Below, one piece after another: positions 18,433 to 27,347 of a DNA stretch of 64,000 nt (position 1 is the stretch's first letter; each line of letters starts with the position of its first letter). The stretch is from Rothia uropygialis (GTDB lineage: Bacteria > Actinomycetota > Actinomycetes > Actinomycetales > Micrococcaceae): NCBI RefSeq assembly GCF_004137765.1, contig NZ_NOIS01000002.1, forward strand, positions 434,001 to 498,000, given 5' to 3'. The notes under the pieces were generated by a model. The model was not told the DNA's origin and did not search any database. It was given only the letters and a program-made list of their open reading frames with translations. The position numbers were made by a program, and so were the translations under genes.

Positions 18433-19182
18433 CTAGAGCCTGCCGTCACAGAATTCCTCGAGACGCAGAGACCCTCGCTGGATCGTGAACATTCTCGCCC
18501 GATATTTTGCCGCGAGACGCACCAGAAACCTCAGGTTGGCCCTCTCGACGGCGTCTGGCCGAGCGGAGGTGCCCGAAACTACGAGGCATGAGGGAAGCAC
18601 TCCACGGCGGTCCAAATGTTCCATGGCCAGTTGGGTGTGATTCTGGGTCCCCAGGCCGGGTCGGCAGACGAGAGCAAGGCGCACCTTTGGCTTCCCTGCG
18701 GCTGCGCTTTCGGTGCGCCGACGCAGGGTATCGACGACGTCGACCGCCGTCTCGCCTTCAGACGTCAAGGCCACCGTGACTCCCCCGGAGCCTTCGATCA
18801 CAAGTGTTGTCGAAGCGCTCAGGCGCGAGTTCCAGCGCGCCAGGTGGGATTCCAACGAGGGCAACTCGACATCGGTCGAGTCGGACCAGTCCAGCGCGTC
18901 GCGAGGCGCCATCGCGGGGCCGAGCCTTGTCCCCTCCGAGCCGGTCAGCCCTTTCGGATGCCCCATCATCTCGAGGCACTCCTCGACGTCACCGGGTTCC
19001 CCTGGCTTCAGACCCGTCTGGACAGGTTTGTCGATGTGAACTCGTCCCGCTTCTCTCAGGTTTTCTCCCGCGAGTACCGCCGTGGTCCACGTTTTGCCGA
19101 CCTCTGTATCGGTCCCCGTAACCACCCAGATCGAGGTTTGCGGAAGGGAGCCCGTGGCGCAAGGATCAGAAGGGGTGATCAC
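18433..19182 (-). CDS. bioD: ATP-dependent dethiobiotin synthetase
   Basis: Carboxylates 7,8-diaminopelargonic acid to dethiobiotin. 249 residues with P-loop GTDTEVGKTW (about 21-30), KPVQTG, a substrate loop EGSGGVTV (Ser in place of the usual Ala), and a C-terminal nucleotide region. The start is the GTG at 19182, which overlaps the TGA of the upstream bioF::P450 gene (GTGA), so it is translationally coupled. A longer in-frame reading upstream is discarded because it lies wholly inside the preceding gene. Confidence 0.9.
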   Translation of the reverse strand: MITPSDPCATGSLPQTSIWVVTGTDTEVGKTWTTAVLAGENLREAGRVHIDKPVQTGLKPGEPGDVEECLEMMGHPKGLTGSEGTRLGPAMAPRDALDWSDSTDVELPSLESHLARWNSRLSASTTLVIEGSGGVTVALTSEGETAVDVVDTLRRRTESAAAGKPKVRLALVCRPGLGTQNHTQLAMEHLDRRGVLPSCLVVSGTSARPDAVERANLRFLVRLAAKYRARMFTIQRGSLRLEEFCDGRL

Positions 19183-21476
19183 GGATTCTCCGCAATGACG
19201 TGTTGTGGGGATTGGAAAGACAGAAGCGTCAGCCACGATGGTGCGACACCGCTCGGACGCAGGCCGGGCAGGCTGCGGGCCAACTCGTGGATCACGAGCG
19301 AGGACTCCTGTTCGGCGAGTGCCGCACCGAGGCAACGGTGGATTCCGTGCCCGAAGGCCAGCCGGTGGTCCGGCAGTGCGTCGCCTGAAAGACGGAGGAG
19401 CAGGTGATCGCCGGGTTCCGTGTGCAGTCCCGGACGATCGGTCGGGACCGCCGATTGCCGCCGCCAGGTGGGAACCGACGAACTCCTGCGCAGGGTCTCG
19501 CGGATGAGTTCGTCTGCCACTCCCGGTCCGGATTCAGGGTTCCCGAGTTCCGTCCAAAGACAGCGATCACCGAGTGCCCGGTGGAGGGCCGTGCTGATCA
19601 GCATTCTGGTGGTTTCCTGCCCGGCAATGACCAGGAAGTATCCAAGGGAAACAACACGTTCGACGCTGATTCCGGCATCGAGCAGGCTCGCGAAGAGGTT
19701 TTCGCCGCCGCGCGATTCTTGGACAGCGCTCCTGAGCCAGGCGTAGAGCTCCGCCGCCGAGCGAGCCAACCGTATCTGGCGGGACCGCTCGGGCCATCCC
19801 CAGAACAATTCGAGGGAGTCCGCACTCCACTGTTGCAATTCGGTGGATTCGGGGGCGGGCATCCCGGAGAGCATCTGCAGGCTTCGGGCGGGGACGGCGA
19901 AGGAAATAGTGCGGGAAAGGTCCACCGGCCCCGAGCCGAGGTCGGCTTCCAGTTCTTTGATGCTGTCTCGGCAGATTCGACGGATGTCGGGAAGTCTGCG
20001 TCTGACCGTGGCCGCCGAGAAGTACGGGGTCGTCACCCTTCGCACCCTTCGATGCAATTCGCCTGTCGCGGAGGCGAGGACGGGAGGCAATTGGAATCCG
20101 ACCTTGGCCAGGATCCGTCGAGGGGCCGGATCCAAAGGGACGTTGGTCGTCAACGCGTTGTCCGGGAGGAATGACCGGGGATCGCCCATAATATCTCGCA
20201 CCACGTTCGGATCCTCGACCAGGATCTGCCGGTGACGGTGTTCGGGTGGACGAGCGTCGCGTGCGGCAAAGGGACAACCGTCCGTGATGCCCCAAGCCCG
20301 TTCGACCGAGGAAGCGACGTGTTCGAGCGCGATGACTAGCCTGTCCGGCCGATGGTCGGCATGAACGGACAACCTGATACGGGAGATGTTGTCGGGAACG
20401 CTCGGGGGCCGAAAGACTCCCACTCGGATTCCGGCTTCCTCCAGTTCCCGGGCCACGGCGAGTGCGGATGCCGCGGAAGGCATGCGGAGGGACAGGATGG
20501 GCCCGTCTCCGCCGTCCAGCACGCGTTCGACGGCGGAGCGTCGTCCGAGCACCGTCCGGGCGAGGCAACGCCGCTCCTCGAGCCTGCCCGCTAGATTCTG
20601 TTCGGCGACGACGGAGCAGGCCTCGAGGGCGGCCGCGGCCACAAGCGGCGACAAGCCGGTATCGAAGACAAAGGTACGGGCGGTGTTGACCATGTGGTCG
20701 CGCCACAGGGTGGCTCGGGTCACCGAGCCTCCGAAGAGGATCACTCCGCCTTGCCCCGCGAGCGCTTTGGAGAGGGACGCCGTGACGATAATCGGTGCCG
20801 CCGTGTTCCGCTCCTCGGCCCATAGCCCATGTCTTCCGGTGAGGGTTCCTCCCGGAACGGTGGCGAAGCTATGGGCCTCGTCGACGACCAGAAGAGCCCG
20901 GTGGGCCGCGCAGAGTCCCGCGAGCGCGTCCAGGTCGGTCGCGTCCCCCAGAACGGAATACACCGACTCCACGACGACGGCGATGCGACCGCCCGGTTGT
21001 GCTTGCCGTGCGTTCTCGAGAGCATGCGCCAGTTCGGCCAGGTTTTGGTGAGGGAAGAATTCGTGGCGGGACGTCGCCGCTCGCGCTGCGTCGCGCAGGC
21101 TCGCGTGCACGTGCTCGTCCATCAGCAGTGTGGTTCCCGGAGCGTCCAGGGCGCCGATGATGCCAAGGTTGGCCAGGTAACCCGACGAGAAGACGAGCGC
21201 GTCCGTCGCTCCCGCCAGTCGCGAGAGGGCGGATTCGAGTTTCCGGTGTGCCGGGTGCGTGCCGGCGACGACGCGGGAGGATCCCGCGCCAACGGGCGCG
21301 GGGTCCTGACGAGCCAGCAAGCTGCGTGAGCCTAAACCCAGATAGTCATTGGTCCGGAAATCCATCACCGTCGCCTTCGCGTTTGCCGATGGGGGCGCGT
21401 CGGCCGTTCGGCCCAAGTTGCGGCGGGTCCGGACGCGTTGCCGATTCTCGGCCCATTCGCTCCAGTCGGCACTCAT
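19179..21476 (-). CDS. bioF: Fusion of 8-amino-7-oxononanoate synthase (BioF) and a BioI-like cytochrome P450
   Basis: One 765-residue reading frame. Residues 1 to about 398 are a complete alpha-oxoamine synthase: GSSRVVAGTHPAHRKLE, the DEAHS motif (199-203) and the PLP lysine Lys237 in SLSKALAGQGG. Residues ~410-765 are a cytochrome P450: C-helix HRRVRR, I-helix AGQETTR (618-624), K-helix ETLR (660-663), and heme loop FGHGIHRCLG (708-717, thiolate Cys715). The P450 lacks about 70 N-terminal residues and most of the meander between the K-helix sheet and heme loop. It is the middle gene of bioA-bioF::P450-bioD with 4-nt overlaps on both sides. BioF condenses pimeloyl-ACP with L-alanine; BioI P450s cleave acyl-ACP to pimeloyl-ACP. 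Inference: both steps in one protein. No in-frame stop or frameshift is seen at the junction. Confidence 0.93.
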   Translation of the reverse strand: MSADWSEWAENRQRVRTRRNLGRTADAPPSANAKATVMDFRTNDYLGLGSRSLLARQDPAPVGAGSSRVVAGTHPAHRKLESALSRLAGATDALVFSSGYLANLGIIGALDAPGTTLLMDEHVHASLRDAARAATSRHEFFPHQNLAELAHALENARQAQPGGRIAVVVESVYSVLGDATDLDALAGLCAAHRALLVVDEAHSFATVPGGTLTGRHGLWAEERNTAAPIIVTASLSKALAGQGGVILFGGSVTRATLWRDHMVNTARTFVFDTGLSPLVAAAALEACSVVAEQNLAGRLEERRCLARTVLGRRSAVERVLDGGDGPILSLRMPSAASALAVARELEEAGIRVGVFRPPSVPDNISRIRLSVHADHRPDRLVIALEHVASSVERAWGITDGCPFAARDARPPEHRHRQILVEDPNVVRDIMGDPRSFLPDNALTTNVPLDPAPRRILAKVGFQLPPVLASATGELHRRVRRVTTPYFSAATVRRRLPDIRRICRDSIKELEADLGSGPVDLSRTISFAVPARSLQMLSGMPAPESTELQQWSADSLELFWGWPERSRQIRLARSAAELYAWLRSAVQESRGGENLFASLLDAGISVERVVSLGYFLVIAGQETTRMLISTALHRALGDRCLWTELGNPESGPGVADELIRETLRRSSSVPTWRRQSAVPTDRPGLHTEPGDHLLLRLSGDALPDHRLAFGHGIHRCLGAALAEQESSLVIHELARSLPGLRPSGVAPSWLTLLSFQSPQHVIAENP

Positions 21477-22816
21477 CCGTGGACCTCGTCAATCGCTTCG
21501 ATGAGTCCGTGGCAGATCTGCCTCGTCTGGGCGTCGGTGGTGATGTAGGGCGGCATCACGTAGACCAGCCGACGGAACGGTCTGATCCAGACTCCACGTC
21601 GCACCGCGGCCCGGGTCACGGCTCGTACATCCACGTCACGGTTCAGCTCGATGACGCCTACGGCACCCAGGACTCTCACGTCCGCGACCGAGTTCAGCTT
21701 CCTGGCCGGAGCCAGGCCGTCGGCGAGTAGTCGTTCCAGACGAGGCACTTGCCGCGCCCAGCCGGACTCCTCGTCTGTCAGCAGTTCCAGGGACGCCAAG
21801 GACACCGTGCAGAATAGTGGGTTGCCCATGAAGGTCGGACCGTGCAACAACGCGGCCGGCATTCCGTTTCTGCCTCCGGAGACTTCTTTCGCGACCCGTA
21901 TGGTCGTGAGGGTGGCTGCCCCTGTCAGGGTCCCGCCGGTCAGGGCCTTGCCCAAGCACATGATGTCGGGCTCGATTCCGGCCCACTCGGATGCCGTCCA
22001 TCGACCGGTTCTGCCGAATCCGGTAGCGATCTCGTCAAGGACGAGCAGGCAGTCATGAGCATCGCAGGCGTGACGAGCAACGGCGAGGGCTCGTGGATCG
22101 TACACGTACATGCCTCCGGCCCCTTGGAGCACGGGTTCGAGGATGACGCCGCCGATGCGATCCCGGTGATCGGCCAGGATTGACTCGAATTCCTCGGCCC
22201 ACGTGTTCAGGGCTTGGTCATCCCAGTTCCATGAGCCGTCGGCTACGTCGTAGTGGCCTCCGGGCGGCCGCGGGGCGAAGATATGTTGCGTCGCCAGTGG
22301 GCTGAAAGCGTGGTGCATCCCGTCGACCGGATCGCACAGGCTCATTGTGGCGAAGGTGTCCCCATGGTATCCGCCGCGAACCGTCAGCATTCGGTTCTTG
22401 TCCGGTCGTCCCGTAGCGGCTTGGTACTGGATCACCATTTTGAGGGCGATCTCCACGGCTATCGATCCGGAGTCCGAGAAGAACACGTGTTGCAGATCGG
22501 AGGGCGAATTCGCGACAAGGCACTCGGCCAGTCGGACGGCCGGTTCGTGGGTGAGGCCCCCGAACATCACGTGAGGCATGATTTCGGATTGTCGCCGCAG
22601 AGCGTCGATCAGCTTCGGGTGCGCGTGCCCGTGGACCATCGCCCACCACGATCCCATTGCGTCGATCGCCGTGTGCTCTTGCCCTTGGGGGTCTTCCAGC
22701 CGCAGCAGTGCGCCGTCGGCGGAACGGGCCGCATAGAGCTGCTCTTCTTCGACGGGCGCGTACGGATGCCACACATGGCGGGCATCCCGGGGGAGCAACC
22801 CCTGGGACTCAACCAC
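21473..22816 (-). CDS. bioA: Adenosylmethionine-8-amino-7-oxononanoate aminotransferase
   Basis: PLP class III aminotransferase making 7,8-diaminopelargonate from KAPA with SAM as amino donor. 447 residues with RDARHVWHPYAP near the N-terminus, WWAMVHGHAHPKL, GGYHGDTFATMS, DEIATGFGRTG and the PLP lysine (about 290) in LGKALTGGTL. The GTG at 22816 is chosen: GGAAGG lies eight bases upstream, and sequence further upstream is not family-like and would place an operator inside the gene. The stop overlaps the bioF::P450 start (ATGA). First gene of the biotin operon. Confidence 0.93.
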   Translation of the reverse strand: MVESQGLLPRDARHVWHPYAPVEEEQLYAARSADGALLRLEDPQGQEHTAIDAMGSWWAMVHGHAHPKLIDALRRQSEIMPHVMFGGLTHEPAVRLAECLVANSPSDLQHVFFSDSGSIAVEIALKMVIQYQAATGRPDKNRMLTVRGGYHGDTFATMSLCDPVDGMHHAFSPLATQHIFAPRPPGGHYDVADGSWNWDDQALNTWAEEFESILADHRDRIGGVILEPVLQGAGGMYVYDPRALAVARHACDAHDCLLVLDEIATGFGRTGRWTASEWAGIEPDIMCLGKALTGGTLTGAATLTTIRVAKEVSGGRNGMPAALLHGPTFMGNPLFCTVSLASLELLTDEESGWARQVPRLERLLADGLAPARKLNSVADVRVLGAVGVIELNRDVDVRAVTRAAVRRGVWIRPFRRLVYVMPPYITTDAQTRQICHGLIEAIDEVHG

Positions 22817-22929
22817 GATCTCGGCCTTCCATGGACAGATCGGCCCCTCTGACGTCCTCTGTCCGATAGATGACTTTCGGGCACGATGGGCGGTGTTCCG
22901 GTTGTCGCATGGAAGTACCGTAACCAGTT

Positions 22930-22946
22930 TTTGAACGCTGTTCAAA
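22930..22946 (-). promoter_or_regulatory. BioQ-like operator overlapping the bioA promoter
   Basis: Perfect 17-bp palindrome TTTGAAC-GCT-GTTCAAA. It matches the TGAAC-N3-GTTCA type of site used by the TetR-family biotin repressor BioQ of Corynebacterium/Mycobacterium. Its left part on the minus strand supplies a -35-like TTGAAC; a TACGGT -10-like hexamer follows after 17 bp. The start of transcription would lie about 100 nt before bioA. No bioQ gene is in the window. Confidence 0.65.
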
Positions 22947-22995
22947 TTGGGTAAAACTGCCTACCGGTGTGGCACGGAGAGTTGCGAACGCGAAG

Positions 22996-23036
22996 AGGGC
23001 CGGGCAGGTACCCATAACGGGTACCTACCCGACCCT
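22996..23036 (-). terminator. Terminator downstream of thrS
   Basis: A long GC stem (AGGG-CGGGCAGGTACCC / GGGTACCTACCCG-CCCT) around an ATAAC loop, 34 bp past the thrS stop. It separates thrS from the bioA promoter. Confidence 0.7.
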
Positions 23037-23069
23037 CCTGGGCCGGCTGTGCCGAGTCAGTACGTCGGT

Positions 23070-25106
23070 CTAGGCATCGCTGGTCTCGGCGTCGGACGTG
23101 GGATCGGTGTTGACCCGATTCTGCACGTGCTCGACGATGCGAGCGACGGCGTCGTCGACGGGAACCCCGTTGTCCTGCGAACCGTCGCGGAATCGGAAGG
23201 ACACCGCGTTGTTCTCGGCATCCTCACCACCTGCGATGAGGACGAATGGAGCCTTCTCCTTGGAAGCATTACGAATCTTCTTGGGGAAGCGGTCCGTCCC
23301 GTAGTCGACCTCGACGCGAATGCCTTGAGTCTGGAGCTTCTGGGCGATCTCGGCCATGTAATCGTTGAACGCTTCGGCGACCGGAATACCGATGACCTGA
23401 ACCGGGGAGAGCCACGCTGGGAATGCCCCCGCATAATGCTCGGTCAGCACACCCATGAATCGCTCGATCGAACCGAATTTCGCCGAGTGGATCATGACCG
23501 GCTCTTGACGGCTGCCGTCCGCTGCCTGGTATTCGAGGCCGAATCGGGCCGGTTGATTGAAGTCGTACTGCACCGTGGACATCTGCCACGTGCGGCCGAT
23601 CGCGTCCTTGGCCTGAACGGAGATCTTGGGCCCGTAGAATGCAGCTCCGCCCGGGTCCGGAACGAGTTCCAAACCGGTCTCGCGAGCGACGCCCTCCAAA
23701 ACGGCCGTGGCTTCTTCCCACTGTTCGTCCGTGCCGATGAACTTGTCCTTTTTCTCTCCTTCGGTCTCCCGGGTGGAGAGTTCGAGGTAGAAATCGGTCA
23801 GACCGAAGTCGGTCAGCAGCGACAACATGAAGTTCAGCAAGTGGCGGACTTCCCCGGGCGCCTGTTCCTTGGTCACGTAGCTGTGGGAATCGTCCTGAGT
23901 GATCATGCGCACGCGGGTCAGTCCCTGAAGAACTCCCGACTTCTCGTCGCGATACACGGTGCCGAATTCGAAGAAACGCAACGGCAATTCACGGTAGGAA
24001 CGTCCGCGCGCTCGGAAGATCTCATTGTGCATCGGACAGTTCATCGCCTTGAGGCGGTAATTGCCGTTGTCCAGCTCCATCGCCGGGAACATTCCCTCGG
24101 TGTAGTAAGGCAGGTGGCCCGACGTGTAGAACAGGTCTTCTTTGGCGATGTGCGGGGTCCCCACGTATTGGAAACCTTCCGCGATGTGCCGGTCGCGGAC
24201 GTAATTCTCCATCTCGCGCTTAATCACGCCGCCCTTGGGGTGGAATACGGGCAGGCCGGGACCGATGGTCTTGGGGAAAGAGAACAAATCCAGTTCTTCG
24301 CCCAGCCGGCGATGATCCCGGCGCTCGGCCTCGGCAATGCGCTCCTTATAGGCCGTGAGCTCTTCCTTGGTGGGCCATGCGGTGCCGTAGATGCGCTGGA
24401 GCATGGGGTTCTTTTCCGAGCCGCGCCAGTATGCGCCGCCCGAACGGGTCAGTGCGTAGCCGTTGGCGATCAGTTTGGTGTTGGGCAGGTGCGGACCGCG
24501 GCACAGATCCTTCCAGACGACCTCGCCCTTGCGATCCACGTTGTCGTAAATGGTGATCTCGCCCTCGCCCACCTCAACCGAGGCGCCCTCGGCGGCATCC
24601 GATCCCGAACCGGGCCCCTGGGAAAGACCCAACAGTTCGAGCTTGTAGGGCTCGTCCTTCATCTCCTCGAGGGCTTCCTCGTGGGTAACCGAACGACGCC
24701 GGAACGTCTGACCCGATTTGACGATCTTCATCATCGTTTTCTCGACCTTTTTCAGGTCCTCGGGCGTGAACGGTTCCTCGACGTCGAAATCGAAGTAGAA
24801 GCCGTCCGTGATGTAGGGTCCGATGCCGAGCTTGGCATCGGGACGCATGCTCTGTACCGCCTGCGCCATGACGTGGGCAGCCGAATGGCGCAGTACCTCG
24901 AGGCCCTCCGGCTGGTCAATCGTCACGGGGATGACGAAGTCTCCCTCGGTCAGCGGCGTGCTCAGATCCTTCAGGACGTCATTGATGCGGGCGACGACGA
25001 CCTTCGGGTCTTCTGCGAACAGATCGGCAGCGGTGGTGCCCGTTGTCACCTGCTGGGATTCGCCGTGGACGGTGATATGCAGGTTTTCGGCCGTGTTCTC
25101 GGCCAT
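23070..25106 (-). CDS. thrS: Threonyl-tRNA synthetase
   Basis: Class II synthetase, 678 residues. Order: N-terminal TGS domain (about 1-65), editing domain with [11 protein letters not shown], catalytic core with [10 protein letters not shown] (zinc Cys), [20 protein letters not shown] (motif 2), and the C-terminal anticodon domain ([17 protein letters not shown]). ATG 25106 is preferred over a GTG two codons upstream, because GAGGAG is nine bases before the ATG and only three before the GTG. No T-box leader is visible upstream. Confidence 0.97.
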   Translation of the reverse strand: MAENTAENLHITVHGESQQVTTGTTAADLFAEDPKVVVARINDVLKDLSTPLTEGDFVIPVTIDQPEGLEVLRHSAAHVMAQAVQSMRPDAKLGIGPYITDGFYFDFDVEEPFTPEDLKKVEKTMMKIVKSGQTFRRRSVTHEEALEEMKDEPYKLELLGLSQGPGSGSDAAEGASVEVGEGEITIYDNVDRKGEVVWKDLCRGPHLPNTKLIANGYALTRSGGAYWRGSEKNPMLQRIYGTAWPTKEELTAYKERIAEAERRDHRRLGEELDLFSFPKTIGPGLPVFHPKGGVIKREMENYVRDRHIAEGFQYVGTPHIAKEDLFYTSGHLPYYTEGMFPAMELDNGNYRLKAMNCPMHNEIFRARGRSYRELPLRFFEFGTVYRDEKSGVLQGLTRVRMITQDDSHSYVTKEQAPGEVRHLLNFMLSLLTDFGLTDFYLELSTRETEGEKKDKFIGTDEQWEEATAVLEGVARETGLELVPDPGGAAFYGPKISVQAKDAIGRTWQMSTVQYDFNQPARFGLEYQAADGSRQEPVMIHSAKFGSIERFMGVLTEHYAGAFPAWLSPVQVIGIPVAEAFNDYMAEIAQKLQTQGIRVEVDYGTDRFPKKIRNASKEKAPFVLIAGGEDAENNAVSFRFRDGSQDNGVPVDDAVARIVEHVQNRVNTDPTSDAETSDA

Positions 25107-25350
25107 GGACACTCACTCCTCGAGTTGTTGGACGCACGCCGATACCTGGGGCGTGCCATGCGGGGATGTTCTCTCCGTCGGGAAGGAACGTGGTGATTCT
25201 ACCTCGAACTCGGAAGCCTGCCAGGTCGGATGCTCGTTTCCTGTGGATACCTTCTCGCCTCGGGAGGCTGAACCGATTGTTTCTTTTCTTGCCTCAGGAG
25301 AATGTGAGAGCTCCCGGAATGATCGTGACTCCGTCATGGTTGTGCACAGT

Positions 25351-25833
25351 ATGTCTGACCATTTCGCTCACGACCCTTTAGGGTTTTATCTGGACAAGGC
25401 TGACCCTGGGGCGTGGAAGGCAATAGGCGCCCTGAGCGCAGCGAGCGCCGAATCGGCCCGCACGGCGGGCTTGGATCGTCAGCTCGTCGAGTTGATTTCA
25501 GTTCGGGTATCCCAGATCAATGGGTGTGCCTATTGCCTGAATCTTCATTCCCAGCGCGCAAAGAAAGCGGGGGTGAGCGAGCAGCGCCTGTCGCTCCTGC
25601 CTGCGTGGCAGGATACGGAGGCGTATACGGATCAGGAGAAGGCGGCTCTGTATCTGGCGGAAACCGTCACGTTGCTTCCCGAGGGCGAAGATCGGGATTT
25701 CGCCCAGTTACTGAGTGCTGGATCTCTCACGGACGCGCAGTATAGTGCGGTTCAGTGGTTGGCCATCACCATGAATGCGACCAATCGGATTTCCATCATG
25801 TCACATCATCCCGTCCCCCGAGTCAAAGAGTGA
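25351..25833 (+). CDS. Carboxymuconolactone decarboxylase / AhpD-like protein
   Basis: 160-residue all-helical protein with the AhpD signature INGCAYCLNLHSQRAKKAGV. Cys59, Cys62 and His66 form the redox-active CxxC-His relay of alkylhydroperoxidase-like proteins. Likely peroxide-related reductase activity; the partner reductant is not evident. ATG 25351 chosen from the family N-terminus; ATG 25336 is also in frame and neither has a strong ribosome site. It ends 7 bp before the pirin gene, suggesting joint transcription and a shared stress role. Confidence 0.88.
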   Translation: MSDHFAHDPLGFYLDKADPGAWKAIGALSAASAESARTAGLDRQLVELISVRVSQINGCAYCLNLHSQRAKKAGVSEQRLSLLPAWQDTEAYTDQEKAALYLAETVTLLPEGEDRDFAQLLSAGSLTDAQYSAVQWLAITMNATNRISIMSHHPVPRVKE

Positions 25834-25840
25834 TCCCAGG

Positions 25841-26914
25841 ATGAGCAATCTCGAAAAAGACCCTCAAGAGGTCGTTTGTGCGACCGATCCCTCTCAGGGA
25901 AAGTTTTCTGCCGGTTTGCGCAATGGCGTGACTCGCGAGCAGTGCGAAGACGGCGTCGTGGAAATCCTTGAACCTCGTGAGGTTCCTTTGGGCGGGCCGC
26001 GGGCGATGACAGTGCATCGTTCGCTCCCGCAGCGTGCCCGCTCGTTGATCGGTGCATGGTGCTTCGTGGATTCATATGGTCCGGACGACGTCGCCCGGAC
26101 CGGAGGCATGAAGGTCGCGCGTCATCCCCATACAGGCTTGGCCACGGTTTCGTGGCTGTTCGAAGGCAGAATCGATCATCTGGATTCGGCGGGCAATGGG
26201 GCAACCGTTCGACCGGGTGAAGTGAACCTCATGAATGCGGGGCGCGGGATCACGCATTCCGAGTTCTCCCCGGCGGGAACGACGACGTTGCACGGGCTCC
26301 AACTCTGGTACGCGTTACCGAGTGCGGCACGTTTTTCCGACCCTGGTTTGGAATCTCACCGACCTGAGACTGTGCACGGACAGGGATATGAAGCCAAAGT
26401 ATTCCTGGGTTCCCTGTTCGGCCAGACGTCGCCGGTCCCGACGTTTATCCCGTTGACGGGCGCCGAAATACGGCTCGAACCCCACACCGAACTCGAGGTG
26501 GAGCTCCCGGAAGATCATGAGCACGGGTTGGTGCACGTGAGCGGGTCTTTGAGACTCAATGGGGTCACGGTGCCGCAGGAGGCCATCGGTTTTGTGCCGA
26601 CCGGTCACAAATCGGTGCGCATCAGCGTGGGCTCGGAGCCGGGGATCGCTCTTCTTCTGGGCGGGGAGCCCCTCAACGAGCAAATTCTCATGTGGTGGAA
26701 CTTCGTGGGACGCAGCCATGAAGAGATTTCCCAATGGCGCGAGCGCTACATGCAGGAAATGGGATTCGCGGATCCCGGTGAAGCCCGGCCCTCGGAAAGC
26801 CCCGAGAATCCGGATGGAACGGATACACCTCAGTTCGGTCGTTTTCCGCCGAATACGCCTGCTCCTCTGCCTGCCCCAGAGCTACCGCGCACCCGTTTGA
26901 AACTCAGAGGCTGA
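25841..26914 (+). CDS. Pirin family protein
   Basis: Bicupin of 357 residues. N-terminal cupin metal ligands are visible: His95 and His97 in HPHTGLATVSW, His139 and Glu141 in GRGITHSEF. The C-terminal cupin (LLLGGEPLNEQILMWWNFVG) matches bacterial pirins, some of which are quercetin 2,3-dioxygenases. The substrate is unknown. Starts 7 bp after the AhpD-like gene. Confidence 0.92.
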   Translation: MSNLEKDPQEVVCATDPSQGKFSAGLRNGVTREQCEDGVVEILEPREVPLGGPRAMTVHRSLPQRARSLIGAWCFVDSYGPDDVARTGGMKVARHPHTGLATVSWLFEGRIDHLDSAGNGATVRPGEVNLMNAGRGITHSEFSPAGTTTLHGLQLWYALPSAARFSDPGLESHRPETVHGQGYEAKVFLGSLFGQTSPVPTFIPLTGAEIRLEPHTELEVELPEDHEHGLVHVSGSLRLNGVTVPQEAIGFVPTGHKSVRISVGSEPGIALLLGGEPLNEQILMWWNFVGRSHEEISQWRERYMQEMGFADPGEARPSESPENPDGTDTPQFGRFPPNTPAPLPAPELPRTRLKLRG

Positions 26915-26956
26915 GACTGGTCAGCCCGGGAATCCGAAGAGAAGAAGGAGTATGTC

Positions 26957-27310
26957 ATGCCAGTACCTACTGTGGACGATCCTCAGGTGATCGTCGGACA
27001 CCAGGAGGGACGTCCGGCGTTCGAGATTCACACGAACGGTTCCGGTGAAGCCTCTGGTTTCACGCAATTCGTGGACTTCGAGGGTGGGGAGGAGAAAACC
27101 CGGATCTTCCCGCACACTTTTGTCAGCGAAGAGTTCAATGGCAAGGGGCTTGCCTCCGCTCTGGTCCGCCGTGCCCTGGACTCGAGTATCAAGGAGGGCT
27201 TCACGATCGTTCCGGTGTGCCCCTACGTCAAGTCGTGGATTCACAAGCATCCGGAGTACGAAGAGTTCTCGACATCGGTCACGCCGGAGCATCTCAAGGC
27301 CTTGGGCTAG
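26957..27310 (+). CDS. GCN5-like N-acetyltransferase (YjdJ/COG2388 type)
   Basis: 117-residue compact acetyltransferase of the plant/bacterial GNAT-like family. It shows FTQFVDFEG, FVSEEFNGKGLASALVRRALD (acetyl-CoA loop) and VPVCPYVKSWIHKHPEY, the family's C-terminal signature. AAGGAGT sits seven bases before ATG 26957. Follows pirin by 42 bp. Substrate unknown. Confidence 0.9.
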   Translation: MPVPTVDDPQVIVGHQEGRPAFEIHTNGSGEASGFTQFVDFEGGEEKTRIFPHTFVSEEFNGKGLASALVRRALDSSIKEGFTIVPVCPYVKSWIHKHPEYEEFSTSVTPEHLKALG

Positions 27311-27347
27311 TTTTCGGTTCGGCGTCCGGTGACGAGGACGGGATGAC

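Noticed and set aside
18433-19335. Longer bioD starting at 19335
   Set aside because: The extra 51 codons lie inside the P450 domain and are not family-like; the GTG at 19182 in a GTGA overlap is the better start.
19567-20823. 418-codon alternative frame inside the bioF::P450 gene
   Set aside because: Same-strand shadow frame rich in Arg/Pro/Gly with no motif; the BioF-P450 frame is continuous through it.
22817-22945. Longer bioA starting at 22945
   Set aside because: The upstream codons show no aminotransferase similarity and would run through the palindromic operator; a GTG with GGAAGG at 22816 fits.
22947-25196. 749-codon plus-strand open frame
   Set aside because: Lies antisense to thrS, which has all synthetase motifs; an artefact of high third-position G+C.
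25113-25340. T-box leader for thrS
   Set aside because: Searched for the AGGGTGG-N-ACCGCG antiterminator signature and a specifier hairpin; none present.
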